From assembly GCA_964454745.1 (NCBI GenBank), contig CAYVUI010000063.1:1-27277 (forward strand): 27,277 bases of DNA. The letters run 5' to 3'. A program made the translations under genes and the position numbers. Below are positions 13,963-22,187 of this stretch, piece after piece (the first letter of the stretch is position 1; each line of letters starts with the position of its first letter). This stretch comes from CAYVUI01 sp964454745. Lineage in GTDB: Bacteria > Planctomycetota > Phycisphaerae > Sedimentisphaerales > Anaerohalosphaeraceae. A model generated the notes under the pieces. The model did no database searches and was not told where the DNA came from. It saw nothing but the letters and a program-made list of their open reading frames with translations.

Positions 13963-15468
13963 TTAAATGTATACCTTGTCCATCAGCCGCGGGAAGGGGA
14001 TGCACTGACGGATGTGTTTTTCGTTGGTCAGCCACGCGACGGTGCGTTCGACGCCGAGGCCGAATCCGCCGTGCGGGACCGAGCCGTATTTGCGGAGGTC
14101 GAGGTACCAGGCGTAGTGTTCGGGTTCGTAGCCTTCTTCATTGATGCGGGCCACCAGGCGGTCGTATTCATCCTCGCGGACGGAGCCGCCGATGACCTCG
14201 CCAAAGCCCGCGGGTGCGAGCATGTCGAAGTTTTCGACGACTTTGGGGTTGTCGCGGTCGGTCCGCATGTAAAAGGCCTTTGCGTCGCGGGGGTAGTGGG
14301 TGACGAAGATGGGTTTGTCGTGCATCATCGAGAGGATGGTTTCGTCGGAGCCGCCGAGGTCTTTGCACCACTGGAAGCTGGCGGCCAGTTCGGCGTGCTT
14401 TGGATTGTTCTCGATTTTGGTTTCAAGCTCGGTCAGTTCTGCGCGGAGGTCGGTGATCTCGCGGGTGAATTTTTCGACCTGCCATTTTTTGAGGCCGGAT
14501 TTAAGCCGCTGTTCGAGGTCGGTGATCGTTGCGGTGATCTCGTCGCGGCGGATATGGAAGGATTCGAGCTGGTCGGCCATGAATTTGGCGGTTTTGTCGC
14601 TGGTCAGGATGTCGACGGCGTCGGTGTAGGTCAGGCGGTAGAAGGGCGGGGTGATGGCTTCAAGGCCTTGGATATCGGCTTCGAGACTTTCAAGTTCGAG
14701 TCGGTTCTTTTCGAGGACTTTGGCGACGATGTGACAGACGAATTTTTCGGCCAGGTCGAGCAGGCCGGGCAGGTCGATGAAGGCGACCTCGGGTTCAACC
14801 ATCCAGAATTCGGTCAGGTGGCGGCGGGTTTTGCTTTTTTCGGCGCGGAAGGTCGGGCCAAAGCAGTACACCTTGCCGAAGCTCATGCAGGCGGATTCGA
14901 GATAGAGCTGGCCGGTCTGCGAGAGGTGGATCGGGTTGCCGAAGTAGTCAACCTCGAAGAGGGTTTGTTCGCCCTCGCCGGCCAGTGAGGTGAAGATCGG
15001 CGTGTCGATGAGGGTAAAGCCGTGGGTGTTGAAGAATTCGCGGATGGCCTCGATGACGGTGTGGCGGACCTTGAGGATGCACCACTGGCGGTGGGAGCGG
15101 AGGTGCAGGTGGCGGTTTTTCAGCAGGAAATCGACGCCGTGTTCCTTGGGCGTGATGGGGTAATCCTGCGAGGGGCCCAGGATGGTGATCTCTGACGCGA
15201 CGAGTTCGACGCCGCCGAGGCTGCGCTCGTCTTTGCGGACCCGGCCGCGGAGGATGAGCGAGGTTTCCTGGCCGATGTGCTTGACGGCCTCGAAGGTTTC
15301 GTCGTCGACGCGGCCGCGTTCGATGATGCACTGGCACATCCCGGTGCCGTCGCGGAGGGTGAGAAACTGCACCTTGCCGGACGGGCGGTGGTGATAGACC
15401 CAGCCGGCGAGTTCGACGTGCTGGTCGAGCTGTTGGGGCAAGTCAATAACCTGTGTCTTTTGGGCCAT
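13963..15468 (-). CDS. asnS: asparaginyl-tRNA synthetase with a coiled-coil insertion
   Basis: Class II synthetase charging tRNA-Asn with asparagine, cytosolic. The 501 residues comprise an OB-fold anticodon-binding domain (about 15-100, WVYHHRPSGKVQFLTLRDGTG) and the catalytic core. The core has motif 2 FGPTFRAEKSKTRRHLTEFWMVE (203-225) and motif 3 GGFGLGVERTVAWL (467-480). The end, IPFPRLMDKVYI, and LSQTGQLYLE are typical AsnRS signatures. Between YTDAVDIL (about 288) and WCKDLGGSDE (about 367) lie about 75 residues with heptad-like charged helices, where E. coli AsnRS has roughly 15-20. The start at 15468 is preceded by AAGGA 8 nt upstream; an in-frame earlier start at 15501 is less likely. 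It lies 39 bp after glyS. Confidence 0.95.
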   Translation of the reverse strand: MAQKTQVIDLPQQLDQHVELAGWVYHHRPSGKVQFLTLRDGTGMCQCIIERGRVDDETFEAVKHIGQETSLILRGRVRKDERSLGGVELVASEITILGPSQDYPITPKEHGVDFLLKNRHLHLRSHRQWCILKVRHTVIEAIREFFNTHGFTLIDTPIFTSLAGEGEQTLFEVDYFGNPIHLSQTGQLYLESACMSFGKVYCFGPTFRAEKSKTRRHLTEFWMVEPEVAFIDLPGLLDLAEKFVCHIVAKVLEKNRLELESLEADIQGLEAITPPFYRLTYTDAVDILTSDKTAKFMADQLESFHIRRDEITATITDLEQRLKSGLKKWQVEKFTREITDLRAELTELETKIENNPKHAELAASFQWCKDLGGSDETILSMMHDKPIFVTHYPRDAKAFYMRTDRDNPKVVENFDMLAPAGFGEVIGGSVREDEYDRLVARINEEGYEPEHYAWYLDLRKYGSVPHGGFGLGVERTVAWLTNEKHIRQCIPFPRLMDKVYI

Positions 15469-15507
15469 GGAAGATTCCTTTCTCCTTAGCGATCCATTCA
15501 CTGTTCT

Positions 15508-16983
15508 TTACAGGTCGAGTTTTTCCCGCAGGTAGTTCAAAAGCTGGTCCGCGTTGATTCGGCTTTGTTCCATCGTGTCGCGGTCGCGGACGGTGACGGT
15601 GTTGTCTTCCTTGGTCTGGCCGTCGACGCAGATGCAGCAGGGGGTACCTGCCTCGTCCTGGCGGCGGTAGCGGCGTCCGATGGCTCCCTTTTCGTCGTAG
15701 AACGTGGTAAAGCGGGTCTTTAGGCCGTCGTAGATTTTCCGCGCGATCTCAGGCAGGCCGTCCTTTTTTACCAGCGGGAAGACCGCGGCCTTGGTCGGGG
15801 CCAGGTGCGGATGGAAGCGGAGCAGGTTGCGGGTGTCGCCTTTGACCTCTTCTTCGTCGTAGGCATCGACCAAAAAGGCCAGCGTCGAGCGGTCCACACC
15901 GGCGGAGGGCTCGATCACGTAGGGGATGTATCGCTGCTTGTTCGGTTCGTCGAAGTAGGACAGCGGTCCCTTGTGGTATTCGCTGTCTTCGTCGCGGAGG
16001 CTGTATTTCGTCATGTCGCCCTTGTTTTCGTACCAGTCGTTCATGGTCCGCATGCCGCGCTGATGCTGGCGGAGGTCAAAGTCGGTACGGTTGGCGATGC
16101 CTTCGAGTTCCTGCCAGTCGCCCGAGCCGAAGGGGAATTTGTACTCGATGTCCACGCAGGCCTTTGCGTAGTGGGCCAGTTCGTCGGGGTCGTGGTCACG
16201 GAAGCGGAGGTTTTCGGGCTTGATGCCCAGGTTCGTGTACCAGTTCATGCGGTACTCTTTCCAGTGGCTGTACCAGTCTTCGTCGGTGCCGGGCTCGCAG
16301 AAGAATTCAAGCTCTGCCTGTTCAAATTCGCGTGTGCGGAAGATGAAGGCCTTGGTGGTCACTTCGTTGCGGAAGCTCTTGCCGATCTGGGCGATGCCGA
16401 AGGGGATTTTGACGCGGGTGGTATCGCAGACGTTTTTGAAGTTGACGAAGATGCCCTGCGCGGTTTCCGGCCGCAGGAATACATTCATGGTGTCATCGAC
16501 ATTGGCGCCCATCTGGGTCTCGAACATCAGCTTAAAGGCCATCGGCTCGCCGAATTTGCCGATCTTTCCGCAGGCGGGGCAGACCTTTTTGCCCAGGTCG
16601 TGGGGTTGGGCCGTTTGGGTATCGATATCGGTGTGTTCTGTATGTTCCTCGACGCGGTCCTGGGCGTCTTCGAGGTGGTCGACGCGGGTGCGGGTATTGC
16701 AGGATTTGCACACGGTTACGAGGTCGGCGAATTTGTCGGCGTGGCCCGAGCTTTTCCAGACCATTGGGTGCATCAGGATCGAGCAGTCGAGGCCGACGAC
16801 GTCGTCACGGGTCAGGACGGTGTACTTCCACCATGCGTTGCGGACGTTTCGTTTGAGTTCGACGCCCAGCGGGCCGTAATCGTAGCAGGAGGCCAGGCCG
16901 CCGTAGATCTCGGAGGACTGGAAGATGAATCCGCGGCGTTTGCACAGGGATACGATGTCGTCAAGTTTCGCTAAATTCGCCAT
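15508..16983 (-). CDS. glyS: glycyl-tRNA synthetase, alpha2 (single-chain) type
   Basis: Attaches glycine to tRNA-Gly. The 491-residue single chain is the archaeal/eukaryotic/Gram-positive dimeric form, not the alpha-beta tetramer of E. coli. It starts with the diagnostic KLDDIVSLCKRRGFIFQSSEIYGG and YDYGPLG. A zinc knuckle is formed by Cys92, Cys95, Cys135 and Cys138. Motif 2 surrounds FLRPETAQGIF (169-179) and FRNEV, and a late SAGVDRSTLAFL is the motif 3 region. The C-terminal anticodon-binding domain begins at about 385 (LAPTKAAVFPL). AAGGAAA precedes the ATG. It is first of the set glyS-asnS-prmC, with a good promoter at 17029-17056. Confidence 0.95.
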   Translation of the reverse strand: MANLAKLDDIVSLCKRRGFIFQSSEIYGGLASCYDYGPLGVELKRNVRNAWWKYTVLTRDDVVGLDCSILMHPMVWKSSGHADKFADLVTVCKSCNTRTRVDHLEDAQDRVEEHTEHTDIDTQTAQPHDLGKKVCPACGKIGKFGEPMAFKLMFETQMGANVDDTMNVFLRPETAQGIFVNFKNVCDTTRVKIPFGIAQIGKSFRNEVTTKAFIFRTREFEQAELEFFCEPGTDEDWYSHWKEYRMNWYTNLGIKPENLRFRDHDPDELAHYAKACVDIEYKFPFGSGDWQELEGIANRTDFDLRQHQRGMRTMNDWYENKGDMTKYSLRDEDSEYHKGPLSYFDEPNKQRYIPYVIEPSAGVDRSTLAFLVDAYDEEEVKGDTRNLLRFHPHLAPTKAAVFPLVKKDGLPEIARKIYDGLKTRFTTFYDEKGAIGRRYRRQDEAGTPCCICVDGQTKEDNTVTVRDRDTMEQSRINADQLLNYLREKLDL

Positions 16984-17028
16984 GTTGTTTCCTTTATTGC
17001 CAGAATGCTTATTTTTTCCGAAAAGGGG

Positions 17029-17056
17029 ATTATAAGCTGTGTCTGGGCAATTTCAA
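17029..17056 (-). promoter_or_regulatory. promoter of glyS-asnS-prmC
   Basis: On the minus strand TTGAAA (17051-17056) and TATAAT (17029-17034) are 16 bp apart, about 45 bp upstream of glyS and just after the sialidase-like lipoprotein stop. Confidence 0.65.
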
Positions 17057-17067
17057 GAAATCTCTGG

Positions 17068-18333
17068 CTATTTCGCGGAAGACATGAGCCATTGGGGCTC
17101 GAAAACGGCGGTATAAAGGCCTTTGGGGTGGTGGAATGAGCGGCCGGGGGTGGTATATCCGTAAAACGCGCAGAAAATGCGGCCGTCGTTTAGCTGGACG
17201 GCAACGGGATATCCAATGTCCATATTGCCCGGTTCAAAGGTGTGCAGGGTTTTGAGGGTGGACAGGTCCCAGGTTTTGCACTGGTCGAAGCTAAGGACTG
17301 CGCGGACGGACCAGGGGTATTTGCGGTGGCCAAAGACCATGGCGACGGCGCCGTTTTCGAGCTGGAGCAGGTCGGCGGGGTGGCCCCAGATCGGCAGTTG
17401 TTCGGGTTTGGACCAGGTTTTTCCGCCGTCGAGTGATTCGCTCTGGTAGAGGTACCAGCCGTAACCGCGGCCGTGTTTTTCGTTGTGGGGGTGGGCGTCC
17501 TCGGGAAGCAGGTCATTCCAGCGGCGGTTCCAGCCGGTTCGGATGACGGTGACGACGCGGCCGTCCTCGAAGGCGAGGATGCCCGGTTCCTGGTAGCCGA
17601 AGGGTTCGTCGTTTTGGAGGCTCGAGAGGTATCGCCAGTTTCGCCCGTCGGCGTCGGCTTTGTAGTACATGATGGTATCGTTGCGGAAGTTGTCGGGGAT
17701 ACTGGACTTGTAGGGTTCGCTTTCGAGTGCTTTGGGAAGGTAATCCGGGGTGCCGTAGCCGGCGGCGAGCAGGGAGCCGTCGGGCAGCCTGGTGATGTCA
17801 AAAATCATGAACCACTCGAAGCCGGGGGGCATGGGCAGCACTTCTTCATAAATGGGCGGACTGGTGAGCGAGTATTTGTGGATGCGGGCGGAGATAGGCT
17901 CGAGCTCTTTGGTGCCGAGCTTGTAGTTATTGCGGATGTCAAGGATGAGGTCGTCGGAGAGGGGGAAAAGGCTGCGAGAGGCGTCTTTGAGGTTGTCGAG
18001 TTTGGGTGACTCCTGCGAGATGGTCCAGCCGTTTAGCTTTTGGGTTGCGGTCATAAAGAGGTTTTCTCGAACGGGGCGATAGTGCGGGTGGATGCCGGAG
18101 GCCTTGATTTTTTCCAGCTCCTGGATGTCGGAGGTGACGATGACGCGGTCCTGCTCGAGGATGACCTTGGGGAAGGCGGCGTAGTAGTCGGGGTCGGAGA
18201 AGGTTTTTTCGACGGTGAGCCGGTACGGTTCGTGGGGGCGAAAGCGAGTGGTGTTGCCGGTGATTTTGTTTTCTTCACAGCCGCAGAGGGTGATGAGAAA
18301 AGCGATTGAGAGGATCAGGCAGATACGGTTCAT
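17068..18333 (-). CDS. sialidase-like BNR-repeat lipoprotein
   Basis: Exported protein of 421 residues with a lipoprotein signal: hydrophobic core then L16-C17-G18-C19, so Cys19 should be lipidated. The body looks like a beta-propeller with recognisable Asp boxes late in the chain (SLDGGKTW and the degenerate SFDQCKTW) and repeated 'L-x-D/N-G-x-V/L' strands such as ITRLPDGSLLAAGYG, LAFEDGRVVTVIRTG, LQLENGAVAMVFG and VQLNDGRIFCAFYG. This places it with BNR/sialidase-superfamily proteins, probably on the cell surface acting on or binding glycans; catalytic residues cannot be assigned. AAGGAG precedes the ATG, which overlaps the mutS stop as ATGA, so it is coupled to a DNA-repair gene. It shares fold but not close sequence with the protein at 11412-12620. 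Confidence 0.8.
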   Translation of the reverse strand: MNRICLILSIAFLITLCGCEENKITGNTTRFRPHEPYRLTVEKTFSDPDYYAAFPKVILEQDRVIVTSDIQELEKIKASGIHPHYRPVRENLFMTATQKLNGWTISQESPKLDNLKDASRSLFPLSDDLILDIRNNYKLGTKELEPISARIHKYSLTSPPIYEEVLPMPPGFEWFMIFDITRLPDGSLLAAGYGTPDYLPKALESEPYKSSIPDNFRNDTIMYYKADADGRNWRYLSSLQNDEPFGYQEPGILAFEDGRVVTVIRTGWNRRWNDLLPEDAHPHNEKHGRGYGWYLYQSESLDGGKTWSKPEQLPIWGHPADLLQLENGAVAMVFGHRKYPWSVRAVLSFDQCKTWDLSTLKTLHTFEPGNMDIGYPVAVQLNDGRIFCAFYGYTTPGRSFHHPKGLYTAVFEPQWLMSSAK

Positions 18334-20937
18334 TGCAGCTCCTTCTGGATTTCGTTTAGCAGGTTGATTGCCTCGATGGGCGTCAGTTCGTTTACGTTGA
18401 TGTCCTTGATGCGTTCGAGTACGCCGCGGTTGCGTTCGACGAAGAGCAGTTCGTCGCTGGGTGCGGTCTGGTGGCGGGAGAGTTTTTCGGAGGCGGCCTC
18501 TCTGGCGAAAGTCTCTTCAAGGTCGGTGAGGATTTCGCGGCTGCGGTGGATGATCGGGTTGGGTACGCCGGCGAGCTTGGCGACGTGGATCCCGTAGGAT
18601 TTGTCGGTGCCGCCGGGGAGGATTTTGTGCAGGAAGACAACCTGGTCCTGCCATTCGCGGACGGCGACGTTTAGGTTTTTGACGTTTTCGAGCAGTTCGC
18701 CCAGTTCGGTAAGCTGGTGGTAGTGCGTGGCGAACAGCGTACGGCAGCGGATGTGGTTGGCGATGTGCTCGGTGATGGCCCAGGCGAGGCTAAGGCCGTC
18801 GTAGGTGCTGGTGCCGCGGCCGACTTCGTCGAGGATGACCAGCNNNNNNNNNNTTGTTGAGGATGTTGGCGGCCTCGGTCATTTCGACCATGAAGGTACT
18901 CTGATTGCGGACCAGTTCATCCGAGGCGCCGACGCGGGTGAAGATTTTGTCGGTAATGCCGACTTTTGCGGACTCGGCGGGGATGAAGCTGCCGGTATGG
19001 GCAAGCAGGGTCAGCAGGGCGGTCTGGCGGATGTAGGTGCTCTTGCCGGCCATGTTGGGCCCGGTGATGATGGCCAGGTCGCCCGCGCTGTCGCCGAGGT
19101 TGGTGTCGTTGGGGACGAATTCATTGCCGAGGGTGACATCGAGGACGGGGTGCTTGCCGCCGATGATTTCGAGTACGGATTCGTCGCACATTTCCGGGCG
19201 GGAGTATCCGCGGGTGCGGGCCAGGTGGGCGAAGCCGCACAGGGCGTCGCAGGCGGCAATGGTGCCGGCCAGCGACTGGAGGCGGGCGATGTACTTGGTC
19301 GTTTCGTTCCGCAGCTCTTCAAAGAGCTGGTTTTCGAGTTCGAGGGCGCGTTCCTGGGCGCCAAGAACCTGGTCCTCGAATTCCTTGAGCTCGGGGGTGA
19401 TGTACCGCTCGGCGTTTTTGATGGTCTGCTTGCGGGTGTAGGTTGCGGGCACCTGCTCGGCGGCGTGGCGGGGCACTTCAATGTAATAACCGAAGACTTT
19501 GTTGTAGCCGATTTTGAGATTAGCGATGCCGGTGCGTTCCATTTCGGTCTTTTGGAACTGGGAGATGTAGCTGCGGCCGTCGTGGGAGATGGTGCGGAGT
19601 TTGTCGAGTTTTTCGTGGTAGCCGGTGCGGATGACACCGCCGTCGCGGGTGTGTGTGGGCGGTTCGTCAATGATCGCGGACTGAATTAGATTGGCCAGTT
19701 CATCCATGCTGTCGCAGCTTTGGCCCAGGTGACCGAGCAGTTCACTTGTGCAGTCGGTGAGCCTCTGGCGGAGGGTGGGGATTTGTTTCAGCGTTGCGGC
19801 CAGGGCGACCAGGTCCCGCGGATTGGTGCGGAAGGTGCTGATGCGGGCGGCGATGCGTTCGATGTCCGAGATTTGCTTTAGGTGCGTGCGGATGGATTCG
19901 CGGAGGCCGTCTTCTCGGGCAAATTCAGCGACGGCGTCCTGCCGGCGTTCGATGGTCTTGCGGTCGCGCAGGGGGCGGCAGATCCACGCACGGGTCAGGC
20001 GGTGGCCCATGCCGGTCAGGCAGGCGTCCATGCAGTCGAGCAGGGAGCCTTTGGTCGATTCGCTGCGGATGGTACGCAGGACTTCGAGGCTCGAGAGGGA
20101 ATTGGCATCGATCTCGAGGACGTTGGATTTTTCCACGCGGCGAAGCGAGGCGATATGCGAGAGGGCGGTCTTTTGAGTTTCCTGGAGGTATTCGAGGATC
20201 GCGCCGGCCGATTCGATGCCGGGGAAGTCTTCCGGGATGCCGAAGCCTTCGAGCGTCTGGGTCTGGAACTGCTTGAGCAGGCGGGTGTGGGCGTTGTGGC
20301 GGTCGAAGAACCAGCCGGGGCGGTAGGTAATGACGGCAGTGGTCATCGCACCGATTTCGTCGGCGAGTTTGCGGACCTGGGCCTCGAAGAGTTCGCCGCG
20401 CATGTCGGGCAGGAGTACTTCGCGGGGCGAGAGTTTGAGCAGTTCGTTGAGCAGTTCGTTTTCGTGGATCAGTTGCACGAAGAAGTGGCCGGTGGAGATG
20501 TCTACCCAACTGATCGAGGGGCTGGCACTGGAGAGCGAGACGCAGGCGAGGAAGTTATCCTCGCGTTCTTCGAGCAGCATTTCGTCGGTGAGGGTGCCGG
20601 GGGTGACGACGCGAACGACATCGCGGCGGACGACGCCCTTGGCCTGTTTGGGGTCTTCGACCTGTTCGCAGACGGCAACTTTGTACCCGGCCTGGAGCAT
20701 TTTCTTGAGGTAGCCATCGACGGCATGATACGGCACCCCGGCCAGCGGAATGGGGTTCTCGGCCTTGCTGCGGGAGGTGAGCGTCAAGCCCAGGACACGG
20801 GCGCAGATCTGGGCGTCCTCGTAAAAGGTCTCGTAAAAATCGCCCATGCGGAAAAAGAGGATCGCGTCGGGATATTTTTCCTTGAAGTGATGAAACTGCT
20901 TCATCGCCGGGGTCAGGTTGTCTTTGTTTTTTGCCAT
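18330..20937 (-). CDS. mutS: DNA mismatch repair protein MutS (interrupted by a 10-N assembly gap)
   Basis: Recognises mismatches and starts repair as an ATP-driven clamp. The total is about 870 residues, as usual for the family. The mismatch-binding wedge FYE (34-36, in MGDFYETFYEDA) is present. Core and lever domains follow, then the ATPase with Walker A GPNMAGKST (626-634), TRVGASDELVRNQSTFMVEM and, beyond the gap, the Walker B region LVILDEVGRGTSTYDG and FATHYHQL. The gap (18844-18853) is ten Ns. Given the codons on each side (NILN-N... and LVILDE) the missing piece should be a multiple of 3, probably 15 nt, so the ten Ns shift the frame artificially. The C-terminus ends LLNEIQKELQ at 18330. 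The start has a close ribosome site (AAAGGAT-ATG). It lies 41 bp after the MnmE-like gene and overlaps the next gene by ATGA. Confidence 0.93.
18844..18853. other. assembly gap (10 N)
   Basis: Ten undetermined bases inside the mutS ATPase domain, between two contigs joined by a fixed-size spacer. The true length is not 10, because both flanks continue MutS in different frames. Confidence 0.98.
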
Positions 20938-20978
20938 ATCCTTTGTTGTTATCTTAACGGTTCACTGCGAAATGTAGA

Positions 20979-22184
20979 TTATACGCATTCGCGGGCGGAT
21001 AACAACTGTTGGATGCGGGTTTTGGCCTGATCGGGGGTTTTCGAGTCGCGGATTTGCTCGATGAGGGCTTTCTGGCGGGTTGTAAAGCACAGCGGCTGTT
21101 CGACTTGGAAGTTTTTGACGCCCAGGCGGTTTTCGATCTCGTAGATGAGCGTTTTTATGCCTTTGCCGGTTTGCGCGCTGACCTGTAGGATGTCGATATC
21201 CGGATTTGGATTTGCCTGGTCGATTTTGGTCAGTACGGGCAGGATTTTTTCGGCAGGGATCGATTTGGCGCAATGGGACTGAATTTGTTCGACGAGGTTA
21301 TCGCTTTGGTATTGGCTGGAAAATTGTGCAGCGTCGATGAGCCAGAGGACTAGGTGGGCCGACTGGATGAGTTGGATGCTCCGGTTTTGGGCCCGGCTGT
21401 CGATATCGTTTTGATCGGTGAGGGTTTTGTCGAGGCCGGCGGTATCGTAGAGGCGGATGTAGAGTTTTTTGCTGCGGATGTGTGCATGGATGTAATCGCG
21501 GGTGGTGCCGGGCGTTTCACTGACCAGGGCGCTCTCCCGGGCGGTAAGGTGGTTAAAGAGTGTGCTCTTGCCGGCGTTGGGCGGTCCGGCGATGATGAGT
21601 TCTGCACCGTTAATAAGCCTTGCGGCAGGTTCAGAGGCGGCAAGGATGTTTTTGCTTTGCTTTTGGATTTGTTCAAGGGGGATATCCTCACTAAGCCAGG
21701 TTTGCAGGGTTTTCACCAGGCCGTGACAGGTTTGGTAGTCGATGGCCTTTACGCCGTCAAGGGTCAGGGAGTTTAGCCTTTTTCGGTGGGCTTCTTTTTC
21801 GATCTCGTTTTGGGTATTATCAAAGAGGGTTTGTGTGAAGGTGTCAAAGTCTGTGCGGGATGCGCCTTTGCCGGCGAGCAGTTCGAGCAGGTCTTCTACA
21901 ATCAGGCGGCTGCCATGCGTGCAGATGCGTACGTGGCTTTCGCTTTCGCAGCAGAGGATGACTTCGTCGATGAGGTTGTCGCCGTCGTAGATCCCGCCGA
22001 ATGTGAAGGTGACGGGCCGAGGTGATTTATTTTGCGTATTGCCGAAGGGGCGGAAGATGCTGCCCGCGATTTGCGATGCATTGGGGCCAAGCAGTTCTAC
22101 CTGGGCCAGTGCTGCCAGGCCCTCGAAAGTGGTCATCGCGGCAAGAGTTTCGGTCGTTGTCCGGGTTTCTAAGTGCATAGGCAT
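20979..22184 (-). CDS. mnmE: MnmE/TrmE-like GTPase lacking the C-terminal Cys motif
   Basis: MnmE with MnmG modifies the wobble uridine of certain tRNAs (5-carboxymethylaminomethyl group). This 401-residue protein has the family layout: an N-terminal folate-type domain (about 11-110, ETLAAMTTFEGLAALAQVEL, HVRICTHGSRLIVEDLLELL) and a helical region (about 120-190). The G domain follows with G1 GPPNAGKST (200-208), the K-loop/G2 SETPGTTRDY (222-231), G3 DTAG (247-250), G4 TKID (319-322; usually NKxD) and G5 SAQTGKG (336-342). It stops about 55 residues early: the final helices and the FCIGK catalytic motif of MnmE are absent, although a Cys is second to last (ARECV). It could be a divergent MnmE or a related GTPase with another role. 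It starts 3 bp after the protease stop with no clear ribosome site, suggesting coupling. Confidence 0.75.
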   Translation of the reverse strand: MPMHLETRTTTETLAAMTTFEGLAALAQVELLGPNASQIAGSIFRPFGNTQNKSPRPVTFTFGGIYDGDNLIDEVILCCESESHVRICTHGSRLIVEDLLELLAGKGASRTDFDTFTQTLFDNTQNEIEKEAHRKRLNSLTLDGVKAIDYQTCHGLVKTLQTWLSEDIPLEQIQKQSKNILAASEPAARLINGAELIIAGPPNAGKSTLFNHLTARESALVSETPGTTRDYIHAHIRSKKLYIRLYDTAGLDKTLTDQNDIDSRAQNRSIQLIQSAHLVLWLIDAAQFSSQYQSDNLVEQIQSHCAKSIPAEKILPVLTKIDQANPNPDIDILQVSAQTGKGIKTLIYEIENRLGVKNFQVEQPLCFTTRQKALIEQIRDSKTPDQAKTRIQQLLSARECV

Positions 22185-22187
22185 TTG

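Noticed and set aside
14014..14988. Long + strand frame of 324 codons opposite asnS
   Set aside because: It is the mirror of a GC-rich, codon-biased gene, with low-complexity Val/Gly/Phe composition. AsnRS motifs on the other strand are decisive.
15805..16974. Long + strand frame of 389 codons opposite glyS
   Set aside because: Antisense shadow of GlyRS, no domain and no ribosome site.
19882..21030. Long + strand frame of 382 codons opposite mutS and the end of the MnmE-like gene
   Set aside because: Antisense shadow crossing two clear genes and their intergenic space.
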